This document shows positions 1 through 8,682 of a stretch of DNA of 48,488 bases, one piece after another; the first letter of the stretch is position 1, and each line of letters opens with the position of its first letter. Position numbers and translations under genes: made by a program. Under the pieces are notes generated by a model, which was not told where the DNA came from, searched no databases, and saw nothing but the letters and a program-made list of their open reading frames with translations. The stretch comes from Pontibacter burrus (GTDB lineage Bacteria > Bacteroidota > Bacteroidia > Cytophagales > Hymenobacteraceae), in contig NZ_JAAGWD010000012.1 in the NCBI RefSeq assembly GCF_010686685.1, positions 1 through 48,488 on the forward strand. Direction: 5' to 3'.

Positions 1-372
1 GCCCTCGCCTCTTCTTCCTTTCTTTCCAACCCTTCCTGCTGAACGGGGATGCAAAAGTAGGGAGTTTTTCCCGCCTTGCAAGCAACCCGGGAAAAGATTT
101 TTGCCTATACCAGCTAAGTGGCTGAAAACCTGATGGATTATTTTCTGGAACTAGCCGTCTTGTCAAACCCGTGCCCTGTGGGCGCCATCATGGGGAGTGT
201 TTTTGCTGCTTTTCCCCCGGCCCTGCCGGCCGGACGTGAAGAGAGAACAGGCTGAGGCAAGCTTATAGTTCCCAGTGAAGCAGATATTTTAAGAGCTTAG
301 TCTATTATCTTGCTTTGTGCGCAACTATAGGTACATATAGCAGAACTATAGTCTTCTTGAAAATCTTTAGAA
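1..372. other. Gene-free left edge
   Basis: No convincing coding sequence was seen. The stretch holds a predicted leftward promoter near its left end (described separately) and several copies of the octamer AACTATAG or close variants between about 260 and 375, next to the end of the leftward dehydrogenase gene. No clear hairpin terminator for that gene was recognised. Confidence 0.5.
52..81 (-). promoter_or_regulatory. Predicted leftward Bacteroidota-type promoter
   Basis: Read on the minus strand there is TTG (81-79), a 19-nt spacer and TACTTTTG (59-52). This matches the Bacteroidota consensus TTG / TAnnTTTG with the same spacing as the promoter in front of the tRNA-Arg gene in this window. 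It would drive transcription leftwards out of the window, so the gene it serves is not visible. It is a pattern match only. Confidence 0.5.
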
Positions 373-1617
373 CTATAGTTTCTCTTGCCCCTTCATTGTT
401 CCTGCTGCTTTATCAGCATACTCCTGCAGGTATTTATACTTCTCAGTTAGCTCTCCAGCCTTAGCTATAGTTGCTCTTGCCAGCATACCGCCCTCATCGT
501 TGTTAAAGAATTGTGGGAACACATAGTCTATGAGGTTACGACCAAAATCACGGGATGCGTTGCGGGGTAATTCACATGGCAGGTTATCTACTGCCATCAC
601 TGTTATATTATTATTCGAACTATAAGCTGGTTCCAGTTTTCCAGTTTCAGGGTTATAGTCGTAAGCTGGCTCCGGAATAGTGGTAGAACGTTTGGTTGTA
701 GGTATAGATCCGTCAACATCGCAGGTGATATCGGATATGGTATTAATCTTAAAGTCTGGTTGTCGGGTTTCCTCTTCTGTGAATAGCTTTGGCGCTTGCG
801 GATTCCAGTAGGCGCAGGCCATAAGAAGATCAGTTACTCTTGTAAATTTCCGGAAAGTACTCTTATATAAGTGTGGATTTGCATAAAAGTCCGGCGAGTC
901 CCATACTTCTACATCCGGACGCATGTTATAGTCGCCGGAGTGTAGCTGGGCATATACAGGTTCTGTAAACTGTTTATATAAATAGTCGAACACGCTGACC
1001 TTCCGGATTCCCATTTCATCCAGCACTTCCATGGCACCGCCTGCTACCCTACCGCCACCGGTTACTGCAATCTTTATAGGCGGCAGCTTTACTTTAAAGA
1101 ACTCCTCCCGCATATCATCCATGTCGTGGCACAGATAGGCTGGTCTCAGGTCGAACAGCTTGTGCTTTTTGCCATAAGTAAGAATACCATTATAAGCACC
1201 AACGATACCAGCATACCGACCAAAGGCAACCACACGGTGCCCATCCTTATCAGTAAGCAGTTCATAGTCTATCAGTGTGATCTTCTTCTCAAGTATCGTT
1301 TTAAGCAGTTTTGCATTGTGCGGCTGCTTCTTTATAGTATGCGAAAAGAAAAAGTAGGTCTTGTTCGGGATCAACTGGTCCACGGGTACCTCCTTTACGC
1401 CCATCAGCACATCGCAACCGCTCAGGTCCTGCTGAAGCTCTATTCCTAGTTCTGTGTACTCTTCATCCGAAAAACATCTAACCTCGCTTGGTTGCACCAC
1501 CACTTCCAGTTCCGGAAACTCGTGTAAGGCCTCCTCGCATTTTTTTGGTGTAAGCGGCACCCGTTTGTCTACAGGCACTTTCCCTTCTCTTATTATACCT
1601 ACTTTTACTTTGCTCAT
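373..1617 (-). CDS. Lysine-ketoglutarate reductase / saccharopine dehydrogenase-like oxidoreductase
   Basis: 414 residues of the alanine dehydrogenase / transhydrogenase / saccharopine dehydrogenase fold. The N-terminal half has the family start motif REGKVPVDKRVPLTP (residues 10-24), then FSHTIKKQ (91-98), and FGRYAGIVGAYNGI (132-145), which resemble the lysine-ketoglutarate reductase half of eukaryotic aminoadipate semialdehyde synthase. A glycine-rich nucleotide-binding motif GGGRVAGG lies at 187-194. By family, the reaction would be NAD(P)-dependent condensation or cleavage of lysine and 2-oxoglutarate via saccharopine, in the cytoplasm. The exact substrate is not certain, because plain alanine dehydrogenases share the fold. 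The gene stands alone and is divergent from gcvP. The first ATG is accepted because the family start motif follows at once. Confidence 0.8.
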   Translation of the reverse strand: MSKVKVGIIREGKVPVDKRVPLTPKKCEEALHEFPELEVVVQPSEVRCFSDEEYTELGIELQQDLSGCDVLMGVKEVPVDQLIPNKTYFFFSHTIKKQPHNAKLLKTILEKKITLIDYELLTDKDGHRVVAFGRYAGIVGAYNGILTYGKKHKLFDLRPAYLCHDMDDMREEFFKVKLPPIKIAVTGGGRVAGGAMEVLDEMGIRKVSVFDYLYKQFTEPVYAQLHSGDYNMRPDVEVWDSPDFYANPHLYKSTFRKFTRVTDLLMACAYWNPQAPKLFTEEETRQPDFKINTISDITCDVDGSIPTTKRSTTIPEPAYDYNPETGKLEPAYSSNNNITVMAVDNLPCELPRNASRDFGRNLIDYVFPQFFNNDEGGMLARATIAKAGELTEKYKYLQEYADKAAGTMKGQEKL

Positions 1618-1813
1618 CTGTAGATTCTTGAATTGTTCTTTGAATTCTGATGTTTGAAACTATAGTCGGCTGTGCCGGTTACAAGTATAAACCCGGACAC
1701 TTTATATGACTGAAATTAAAGGCTATATCTGTTATATAATATAAGTATAAACAGCGCCTGGCAGAGGAATTAAGTATTTCCCTTTCATGGTTCAATATAA
1801 AAACAAATACTGT

Positions 1814-1821
1814 TACTTTTG
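1814..1821 (+). promoter_or_regulatory. Candidate -7 element for gcvP
   Basis: TACTTTTG matches TAnnTTTG and lies about 80 bases before the gcvP start. No good TTG -33 element was found at the usual distance, so support is limited. Confidence 0.35.
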
Positions 1822-1902
1822 TAGAAAATCACAGAAGGCCTGAAATCCTTAACTTTCTAAGAAATTAATTAACCCAAATTTCCCAATCAATATTTCATCG
1901 TT

Positions 1903-4821
1903 ATGATATTTAAAACCAAACCTGCAGACGTGTTTAAGGAGCGCCACAATGGCCCTGACAAAGAGCAGATGCAGGACATGCTGAAAACCATCGGGGTAGA
2001 CTCGCTGGACCAGCTGATTGAGGAGACCGTACCGGCCGCCATCCGTCTAAAAAGACCTTTAAACCTGCCAGCAGCCCTGACAGAGACAGAGTTCCTGAAC
2101 CAGTTCTCTCAGATCGCAAAGCAGAACAAGATTTTCAAGTCATACATTGGCTTGGGATATAATGATACGATTATGCCTCCGGTTATACTCCGTAATATTA
2201 TGGAGAATCCGGGTTGGTATACCGCCTACACTCCTTACCAGGCAGAGATTGCGCAGGGCCGCCTTGAGGCTTTAATCAATTACCAGACGATGGTAATGGA
2301 CCTGACCGGTATGGAGATTGCCAACGCATCGTTGCTGGACGAAGGTACAGCTGCTGCCGAGGCTATGGGAATGTTCTATGCACAGCGTAAAGGCGCGCGC
2401 AAAAACGCGAACCGCTTCTTCGTATCTGACCTGGTACTTCCACAAACTATAGATGTACTGACTTCGCGTGCTACACCAATCGGCATTGAGCTGGTTATCG
2501 GCGATCACCGCGAGGTTGACTTCACAGATGAAAACTTATTTGGTGCCCTGGTACAGTATCCTGCTGCCGATGGTGCCATTTTCGACTACACAGACTTTAT
2601 TGCGAAAGCGCACGAGAATGAGGCTTATGTAGCTGTTGCTGCTGATATCCTTTCGCTTACATTGTTAACATCTCCGGGCGAGATGGGCGCTGATGCTGTA
2701 GTGGGTACTACCCAGCGTTTTGGTGTGCCAATGGGCTTTGGTGGTCCTCACGCAGGTTACTTTGCTACAAAAGATGCCTTTAAACGCGTTATTCCAGGCC
2801 GTATCATCGGTATTTCGGTAGATGCGGAAGGTAACAGAGCATACCGCATGGCCCTGCAGACACGTGAGCAGCATATCCGTCGCGAGAAAGCTACTTCCAA
2901 TATTTGTACTGCACAGGTACTGTTGGCTGTTATTGCTGGCATGTATGCCGTTTATCATGGCCCACGTCGCCTGAAGTATATTGGTTTGAATACACACTCA
3001 CTGGCACAGCAGTTAGAGAAAGGTCTGAAAGCCTTAGGTTTTGAGCAGCAGAACGAGCAGTACTTCGACACACTGAAAATTGCTGTTGAAAGTGCTGAAC
3101 TGAGAGATGCCATCCGTACTGAGGCTGAGGCTGCAGGTATTAACTTCCGTTACTTCGGAGAGAACAACATCGGTATCTCATTACACCAGAACACAAACTT
3201 GGCCGATGTGAAAGCTATAGTTGCTGTGTTTGCAAAAGTGGCTGGTAAGTCTGCGGACGTGCTAACTATAGATGCGCTACCAGAGGAAACAGAAATAACA
3301 TGGGCTGACAGCCTGATCCGTACCAGCGAGTACCTAACACACGAAGTATTTAACAAGCACCACTCTGAGCACGAGATCCTACGCTACATGAAGCACCTGG
3401 AGAACAAAGATATCTCTTTAGTTCACTCGATGATCTCTTTGGGTTCTTGTACTATGAAGCTGAACGCTACTGCCGAGATGATCCCGGTTACATGGCCTGA
3501 AATCGGTCAGTTGCACCCGTTTGCTCCTGCTGATCAGACAAAAGGCTACCAGCAGATATTTAAAGACCTGGAAGCATGGCTTTGCGAGATCACCCGTTTC
3601 GATGCGGTATCATTGCAGCCAAACTCAGGTGCACAAGGCGAATATGCTGGTTTGATGGTGATCCGTGCTTATCATGAGTCACGTGGCGATCATCACCGCA
3701 CGGTAGCGCTTATTCCTTCTTCAGCACACGGTACAAACCCTGCTTCTGCAGTAATGGCCGGCATGAAGGTAGTTATAGTTAAGTGCGATGAGAAAGGTAA
3801 CATTGATGTAGCTGACCTGCGCGCTAAGGCTGAACAGTATAAGAATGAACTGTCTTGCTTAATGGTGACTTATCCGTCTACACACGGTGTATATGAGGAG
3901 TCAATCGTTGAGATTTGCCAGATCATACATGACAATGGTGGCCGTGTTTACATGGATGGTGCCAACATGAATGCTCAGGTAGGCTTAACTTCGCCGGCTC
4001 ACATTGGTGCCGACGTTTGCCACCTGAACCTGCACAAAACGTTCTGTATCCCGCACGGTGGTGGTGGTCCTGGCATGGGCCCGATTGGTGTGGTTAAAGA
4101 CCTGGCTCCGTTCCTGCCGGGCCACGCTGTAGTTGACTTAGGTCGTAAAGATGCGATTCATGCGGTTTCTGCTGCGCCTTGGGGTTCTGCGTCTATCCTG
4201 CCTATTTCTTATGCTTACATTGCCATGATGGGACCTGATGGTCTGACAGAGGCTACGAAGTTCGCTATCCTGAATGCCAACTATATGAAGGCACGTTTAG
4301 AGAAGCACTACCCGGTACTGTACGTTGGTTCTAAAGGCCGTTGCGCGCACGAGATGATCCTGGATTGCCGTGAGTTCAAGAAGTTCGGTGTAGAGGTAGA
4401 AGACATTGCGAAGCGTTTGATGGACTATGGTTTCCATGCGCCAACCGTATCGTTCCCGGTAGCGGGCACCTTAATGGTAGAGCCAACTGAATCTGAAGCA
4501 CAGGAAGAACTGGACAGATTCTGCGATGTGATGATCTCGATCCGTGAAGAGATTCGTGAGATTGAAGCCGGCAAAGCGGACCAGAAAAACAACGTATTGA
4601 AGAACGCGCCACACACCTTAAAAGTAGTGATGGTAGAGAACTGGGAAAGACCTTACTCTCGCGAGAAAGCGGTATTCCCGATGGCTTACCTGCGCGACAA
4701 TAAAGTATGGCCAACTGTGAGCCGTATTGATAGTGCCTATGGCGACCGTAACCTGGTTTGCTCATGTGCTCCAATCGAAGCTTATAATGAAGACGGAAAT
4801 GAGATGGTAGCTATCGGCTAA
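1903..4821 (+). CDS. gcvP: Glycine dehydrogenase (decarboxylating), P protein
   Basis: 972 residues, the normal length of a single-chain GcvP. It is the PLP enzyme of the glycine cleavage system: it decarboxylates glycine and passes the aminomethyl group to the lipoyl arm of GcvH. The N-terminal half carries [18 protein letters not shown] and the [12 protein letters not shown] block; the C-terminal half carries [16 protein letters not shown], in which Lys712 is the expected PLP Schiff-base lysine. Both homologous halves are intact. The ATG at 1903 gives the usual N-terminus. gcvT and gcvH are not adjacent, as is common in Bacteroidota. A hairpin terminator follows the stop. Several AACTATAG / CTATAGTT words sit in the gene and force ATA isoleucine codons. 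Confidence 0.97.
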   Translation: MIFKTKPADVFKERHNGPDKEQMQDMLKTIGVDSLDQLIEETVPAAIRLKRPLNLPAALTETEFLNQFSQIAKQNKIFKSYIGLGYNDTIMPPVILRNIMENPGWYTAYTPYQAEIAQGRLEALINYQTMVMDLTGMEIANASLLDEGTAAAEAMGMFYAQRKGARKNANRFFVSDLVLPQTIDVLTSRATPIGIELVIGDHREVDFTDENLFGALVQYPAADGAIFDYTDFIAKAHENEAYVAVAADILSLTLLTSPGEMGADAVVGTTQRFGVPMGFGGPHAGYFATKDAFKRVIPGRIIGISVDAEGNRAYRMALQTREQHIRREKATSNICTAQVLLAVIAGMYAVYHGPRRLKYIGLNTHSLAQQLEKGLKALGFEQQNEQYFDTLKIAVESAELRDAIRTEAEAAGINFRYFGENNIGISLHQNTNLADVKAIVAVFAKVAGKSADVLTIDALPEETEITWADSLIRTSEYLTHEVFNKHHSEHEILRYMKHLENKDISLVHSMISLGSCTMKLNATAEMIPVTWPEIGQLHPFAPADQTKGYQQIFKDLEAWLCEITRFDAVSLQPNSGAQGEYAGLMVIRAYHESRGDHHRTVALIPSSAHGTNPASAVMAGMKVVIVKCDEKGNIDVADLRAKAEQYKNELSCLMVTYPSTHGVYEESIVEICQIIHDNGGRVYMDGANMNAQVGLTSPAHIGADVCHLNLHKTFCIPHGGGGPGMGPIGVVKDLAPFLPGHAVVDLGRKDAIHAVSAAPWGSASILPISYAYIAMMGPDGLTEATKFAILNANYMKARLEKHYPVLYVGSKGRCAHEMILDCREFKKFGVEVEDIAKRLMDYGFHAPTVSFPVAGTLMVEPTESEAQEELDRFCDVMISIREEIREIEAGKADQKNNVLKNAPHTLKVVMVENWERPYSREKAVFPMAYLRDNKVWPTVSRIDSAYGDRNLVCSCAPIEAYNEDGNEMVAIG

Positions 4822-4842
4822 CCGAATTATCCTATAGTTTCA

Positions 4843-4875
4843 GAAAGCCTGGCCAGTTTGGTCAGGCTTTTTTGT
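4843..4875 (+). terminator. Rho-independent terminator after gcvP
   Basis: An 11-bp stem, AAGCCTGGCCA pairing with TGGTCAGGCTT (one G-T pair), with a short loop, is followed by a run of T. It begins 24 bases after the gcvP stop. Confidence 0.85.
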
Positions 4876-4879
4876 TTTT

Positions 4880-5177
4880 GCCACCCCTCTAAACCATCGA
4901 CAAAGCACTGATATTCATCGACCAAACTCCTAAAACGCGCAAAAACTGTATTATTCCCATAAAATCCTTACGACTATAGTTGACTTTTAATTTTTTTTTC
5001 AATTTTTTTAAAATTTTTTTCCTCAAAAAATCTGCGTCTATTTCTGCTAAAAGCGCTTTTATCACTTTGCCAATATTAATCTACAATAAATATTAGAGAA
5101 AATATATAATTGTATATATAAAATGCATAACTTTGCAACCGTTAATTCGTTAGATTAGTCAAATAACTATAAAAGAT
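4880..5177. other. AT-rich spacer
   Basis: The spacer contains long T and A runs (about 4987-5027) and alternating TA runs (about 5080-5122). No ORF or RNA gene was recognised. It carries one CTATAGTT word near 4975 and the predicted promoter of the following small exported protein. Confidence 0.6.
5110..5135 (+). promoter_or_regulatory. Predicted promoter of the small exported protein
   Basis: TTG at 5110-5112 and TAACTTTG at 5128-5135 fit the Bacteroidota -33 / -7 pattern, although the spacer (15 nt) is shorter than usual. The start codon is 43 bases further on. Confidence 0.5.
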
Positions 5178-5546
5178 ATGAAAAAACCAGTATTACTACT
5201 TGCTATTTTAACAATAATGGTATTTAGTTATACTTCAGCAACAGCACAGGTAGCGACAATGAGCAGCCTGGCTTTACGTTTAGCACAAGGTTCTACGCAA
5301 ACTCCAACTGGCGCCGTGATGCTAACTTCTGGTGGTACAGTAGCTGCTTCTGCATCCAAAGTTCACGTAGCAGTTCTGCCAATCTTTATTCAGCCAGCAC
5401 AGAACCAGGTAACAACTCCAGTAGCACCTGCTTTCTCACTAGAGCCTGCTGTTGAAGGCCAGGTAAGCATGGCACAGGAACTTAGCATGTTCATTACTCA
5501 GGAGCGCGAACTTAAGCAGCGCAACTGGTTCCGTAAAAAGAAGTAA
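5178..5546 (+). CDS. Small exported protein of unknown function
   Basis: 122 residues. A clear signal peptide (MKK, a hydrophobic stretch to about residue 20, then ATAQ|VA) predicts export to the periplasm or outer membrane. The mature part is rich in Ala, Thr, Val and Gln and ends with a basic tail (RNWFRKKK). I recognise no family. Codon use and base composition look native, and the gene has its own promoter-like signal in a very AT-rich spacer, so it is likely to be a real gene. Function is unknown. Confidence 0.7.
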   Translation: MKKPVLLLAILTIMVFSYTSATAQVATMSSLALRLAQGSTQTPTGAVMLTSGGTVAASASKVHVAVLPIFIQPAQNQVTTPVAPAFSLEPAVEGQVSMAQELSMFITQERELKQRNWFRKKK

Positions 5547-5622
5547 GAGTCTACCGCTCTTTGCCTTAGCCATTGCGGCGGGTAGTGCGTATAGGTTAGA
5601 TATCTTCAGCTAAAACTACACC

Positions 5623-6240
5623 ATGCACTACACCACTAACCCAACAAAGGCTGTTTTGTGGACGGCAATTGCGACACTACTTTTAATGCTGCACACTGCC
5701 TGCACCCCAGGCCCCGCAATCAGCAGCACCTACAATCAGGAAACAAACTTTAGAAATTACCAGACCTATGCCTGGTATAAGGCAGAGCTGCCAAGCCCGA
5801 TATCCGGAAGCGGAGCGGGCTACAGCACTTTGCTGGACCAACAGATAAAGCAGGCTATAGAAAGCGAGCTGGTTAAAGACGGGCTTAGCCCCAACGAAGA
5901 AACCCCGGACCTGCTGATAGCTTATGACATTGCGCTGCCTGCCAACACCACCCCCGATGCAGACACCACCTATGCACCCGGTTTTGGCTACGGCTATAGT
6001 TACTGGTATGGTTACCGCTACCGATACAACACTACTGCCCTGCCAGGCTATAAAAGTATAGCCAGCCTGCCTCCGGGCACCATCATTGTAGACCTGATAG
6101 ACCCCGACAATAATACCCTGATCTGGCGCGGCTGGTACGAAGCAGATATTGATCCTACTTTAGCAGGTGGCCATCAGATAAATAAAGCAATTGCGAATGT
6201 AATGGCCAATTACCCTCCGATACCTGCTAATGCGGAGTAA
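5623..6240 (+). CDS. DUF4136-type lipoprotein
   Basis: 205 residues. The N-terminus ends in a lipobox (MLHTAC, lipid Cys near residue 27), so it should be membrane-anchored. The early mature segment NFRNYQTYAWY and the closing block with NKAIANVMANYPP are typical of DUF4136 lipoproteins. A Tyr/Gly-rich stretch (about residues 120-145) interrupts the domain. The molecular role of the family is unknown. It converges with the TonB-dependent receptor gene with only two bases between the stop codons and no room for a terminator. Confidence 0.8.
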   Translation: MHYTTNPTKAVLWTAIATLLLMLHTACTPGPAISSTYNQETNFRNYQTYAWYKAELPSPISGSGAGYSTLLDQQIKQAIESELVKDGLSPNEETPDLLIAYDIALPANTTPDADTTYAPGFGYGYSYWYGYRYRYNTTALPGYKSIASLPPGTIIVDLIDPDNNTLIWRGWYEADIDPTLAGGHQINKAIANVMANYPPIPANAE

Positions 6241-6242
6241 CC

Positions 6243-8522
6243 TTAATTAAATACGTATTTTAAATTGAGGCCTGAGTAAAAGTTGCGGGGCGGCGCCGGC
6301 TGGTAAAACCTCCCGCCAAAAGCATTCACATCATTCCCTAAACTATAGTTTTCATCCGTCAGGTTATCTACCCCGGCAAACACATCAAGCTTAAGGCTTC
6401 CGGCTATAGTTCGTCGTATGCCTAGTTTTACTCCTGTAACCAGGTAGCTGTCTGCATAAACGGTATTCGCATCGTTCAGTGGTAGCTCATCAGAGTAGTT
6501 TGCCAGCAGGTTCAGGTATAATCCCGACTGTGTAGTTACATCAAACCCAGCCGACAACATGTGTGGTGCTACGCCGGTTAAACGGTTTCCGCTATAGTTG
6601 GCTTCGTTTTGCTGATACTCTTTAAACCGGTAATGGCTGTAGGTATAGCTGGCCCACACATTACTATAGTTTACCCAGGCAGCGGGCGCATCAACTATAG
6701 TATACTTCAGTGCCGCTTCAATGCCTTTCTGTGATGTAGACCCAACATTGCGGAACACGGCCACACTCGAGGCGTCCTGTCGGCTTACGATCGTTTCTTT
6801 CAGCCGGAAATAATAGCCCACTACATCAACATATAGTTTATTCTGTAAGGCATAGCCACGTAAGCCCAGTTCGTAGTTTGTTCCTTTCTCGGCTTCCAGG
6901 TCCTGGTTCAGTACGCCATCCGATGTTAAGATCTCCTCTTCAGTCGGTGGCGAGAAGCCAGCGCTCACACTGCCATGTATCGAAACCCGATCGGACAGCT
7001 TTTTGAGCAGCGCCACCCTCGGCGACAAAACCGCTTCGAAGTCTTTTACAAAGTTATAGTTGCCCGATGCTACCTGTACCAGCCTTGTGATCCGGTATTG
7101 GGTGTCGTTCAGGCTAAGGGCAAGTGTAAGAATAAAATCAGAAGGTAGTTCCAGCTCGGCCTGGCCGAAAACAAAACCGGTTTTAGCAGTTACTTCATCG
7201 TCGGTGCGCAGTTTGCCGGCTGTGCCACTGTTGTTATCGTAGGTGCGGGCCACTTCAAAGCCACGCTGAAACTCCCCGCCAAAAGTAAAAGCAGTAGCTA
7301 CGTTGCCAATAGTCGTATTATATACAAAGCTGCTGCGGGCGCCAATCTCCTGTGTTGCATTACGCTCATAGTCGGTATTGAACGGGTGATCGCGGAAGCG
7401 CTGCAGGGTATAAACCAGTGTCGAATTGCTCCAGTTATCGTTGAATCTATAGTCGTGCTTCAGGCCGATGTTTATAGTTTCCTGGTTCATGGCTGCCTGC
7501 TGCTTTACGCTGCCAAACTCGCCGCCACGCGCCTGCCGTGGGTTCTGCTTGTACTGCTCCAGTGTCAGCCCGCCCGGAAGCTCATAGTACAGATCAGAAT
7601 AGATAACATGCGAAGTAAGTGTTTGCCTGTCTGAAAGATAGAACTCAGGTGAGATAAGCAACACCTTACGATCTACGGCCGATTGCTCCCGAAAGCCATC
7701 GTATTGCTGCTGGTTATACTGCACCAGGACATTATGTTTAGCCGAACCTGCGCCGGCACTGATATTATATTTGCGGTAACCAAATGAGCCGACCGTTAAC
7801 CCTGCGCCAACTTCCTTCCCCAGTCCTGCCCTGCGAGGCTCCAGCAGCAACGTTCCTCCCGTACCTGCTCCGTAAATACTGCCCGTTGGCCCTTTCAGTA
7901 TTTCTATAGTTCCTATACTGGCTGCGTCCAACAGGTTAAGCGAGGTAGTGCCATTAGCTTCAGTAAGCGGTATGCCATTATAGTATAGTTTCACGTTCCG
8001 GATGCCGTATGGCGAGCGGAGTGTGCTTCCCCTTACCGAGATGCGGTAACTAGCTGGCGCACGTTCATCCATTTTCACGCCCGGTACCGTATTCACAGCC
8101 CTTACCAACGAACTTTCATCTGTTTGCTGCAAAACATCACTGCTTACTATACTTATCGCAGCAGCTGTTTCGAGCAGCGGGCGGTTAGTTTCGTAGCCCT
8201 GCACCTTTACCTCTGACAGTACATTCTGGCGTGGCTGCAGCTGTAAACTATAGTTTGCTTGTTGCCCAAGCGCTATCCTTATTGTATCCGCTACAAAACC
8301 GATGTGTGAGACAACCAGGTAATTAGCGTCTGCAGAAACAGACAGGCTATAGTTACCGCTATAGTTTGTTTGGGTGGATTCTCCGGTACTGGCTTTTATT
8401 GTTGCCCCAACTATAGGTTGCGCAGTTTGTGCGTTGGTGATGGTACCGCTAACTATAGTTTGCGCTGTAGCCAAGGCAGGAAGTAAAAAAATCAGAAAGT
8501 ATAAGGCTGCTATTTTTCTCAT
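6243..8522 (-). CDS. TonB-dependent receptor with carboxypeptidase-regulatory-like domain
   Basis: About 759 residues from the start chosen here. An upstream ATG at 8564 would add 14 residues before the signal peptide; I prefer the ATG at 8522 because MRKIAALYFLIFLLPALATAQ is then a proper signal peptide. Next come a carboxypeptidase-regulatory-like beta domain (TIVSGTITNAQTAQPIVGATI), a plug domain (about residues 120-230, with LKGPTGSIYGAGTGGTLLLEP) and a 22-strand type barrel ending in LNLKYVFN. It should import a ligand, often a metal chelate, across the outer membrane using TonB energy. The substrate cannot be read from the sequence, although resemblance to FecA-type receptors suggests iron. 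No partner gene is adjacent. Confidence 0.9.
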   Translation of the reverse strand: MRKIAALYFLIFLLPALATAQTIVSGTITNAQTAQPIVGATIKASTGESTQTNYSGNYSLSVSADANYLVVSHIGFVADTIRIALGQQANYSLQLQPRQNVLSEVKVQGYETNRPLLETAAAISIVSSDVLQQTDESSLVRAVNTVPGVKMDERAPASYRISVRGSTLRSPYGIRNVKLYYNGIPLTEANGTTSLNLLDAASIGTIEILKGPTGSIYGAGTGGTLLLEPRRAGLGKEVGAGLTVGSFGYRKYNISAGAGSAKHNVLVQYNQQQYDGFREQSAVDRKVLLISPEFYLSDRQTLTSHVIYSDLYYELPGGLTLEQYKQNPRQARGGEFGSVKQQAAMNQETINIGLKHDYRFNDNWSNSTLVYTLQRFRDHPFNTDYERNATQEIGARSSFVYNTTIGNVATAFTFGGEFQRGFEVARTYDNNSGTAGKLRTDDEVTAKTGFVFGQAELELPSDFILTLALSLNDTQYRITRLVQVASGNYNFVKDFEAVLSPRVALLKKLSDRVSIHGSVSAGFSPPTEEEILTSDGVLNQDLEAEKGTNYELGLRGYALQNKLYVDVVGYYFRLKETIVSRQDASSVAVFRNVGSTSQKGIEAALKYTIVDAPAAWVNYSNVWASYTYSHYRFKEYQQNEANYSGNRLTGVAPHMLSAGFDVTTQSGLYLNLLANYSDELPLNDANTVYADSYLVTGVKLGIRRTIAGSLKLDVFAGVDNLTDENYSLGNDVNAFGGRFYQPAPPRNFYSGLNLKYVFN
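8347..8460. repeat. Cluster of the iterated octamer CTATAGTT / AACTATAG
   Basis: Four copies occur in 114 bases: 8347-8354, 8359-8366, 8409-8416 and the full palindrome AACTATAGTT at 8451-8460. They lie inside the signal-peptide and regulatory-domain region of the receptor gene, where on the coding strand they read as Asn-Tyr-Ser or Thr-Ile-Val. This is a representative dense site of a word found throughout the window except 43.3-48.1 kb. Confidence 0.9.
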
Positions 8523-8582
8523 TTGCGGGTTAAAACTGATTGCTGAACGTGCAACAGGATACAATGTTTATAGTTACGGATG

Positions 8583-8590
8583 CAAAGCTA
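8583..8590 (-). promoter_or_regulatory. Candidate -7 element for the TonB-dependent receptor
   Basis: On the minus strand this reads TAGCTTTG, matching TAnnTTTG about 60 bases upstream of the chosen receptor start. A matching -33 element was not clear, and the site abuts the terminator of the upstream gene. Confidence 0.35.
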
Positions 8591-8593
8591 TAA

Positions 8594-8630
8594 AAACAAA
8601 AAAGCTCCGAAGATACTGCGGAGCCTTTCC
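8594..8630 (-). terminator. Terminator of the T9SS unit
   Basis: On the minus strand the stem GGCTCCG / CGGAGC with a 9-nt loop is followed by TTTTTTGTTTTT. It lies about 50 bases past the stop of the OmpA-family gene, the last gene of the leftward unit. Confidence 0.8.
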
Positions 8631-8682
8631 AAACTATGAAAGCTAATGAGAATACTTTATTATCGGGCTAAGCCGATTTATC

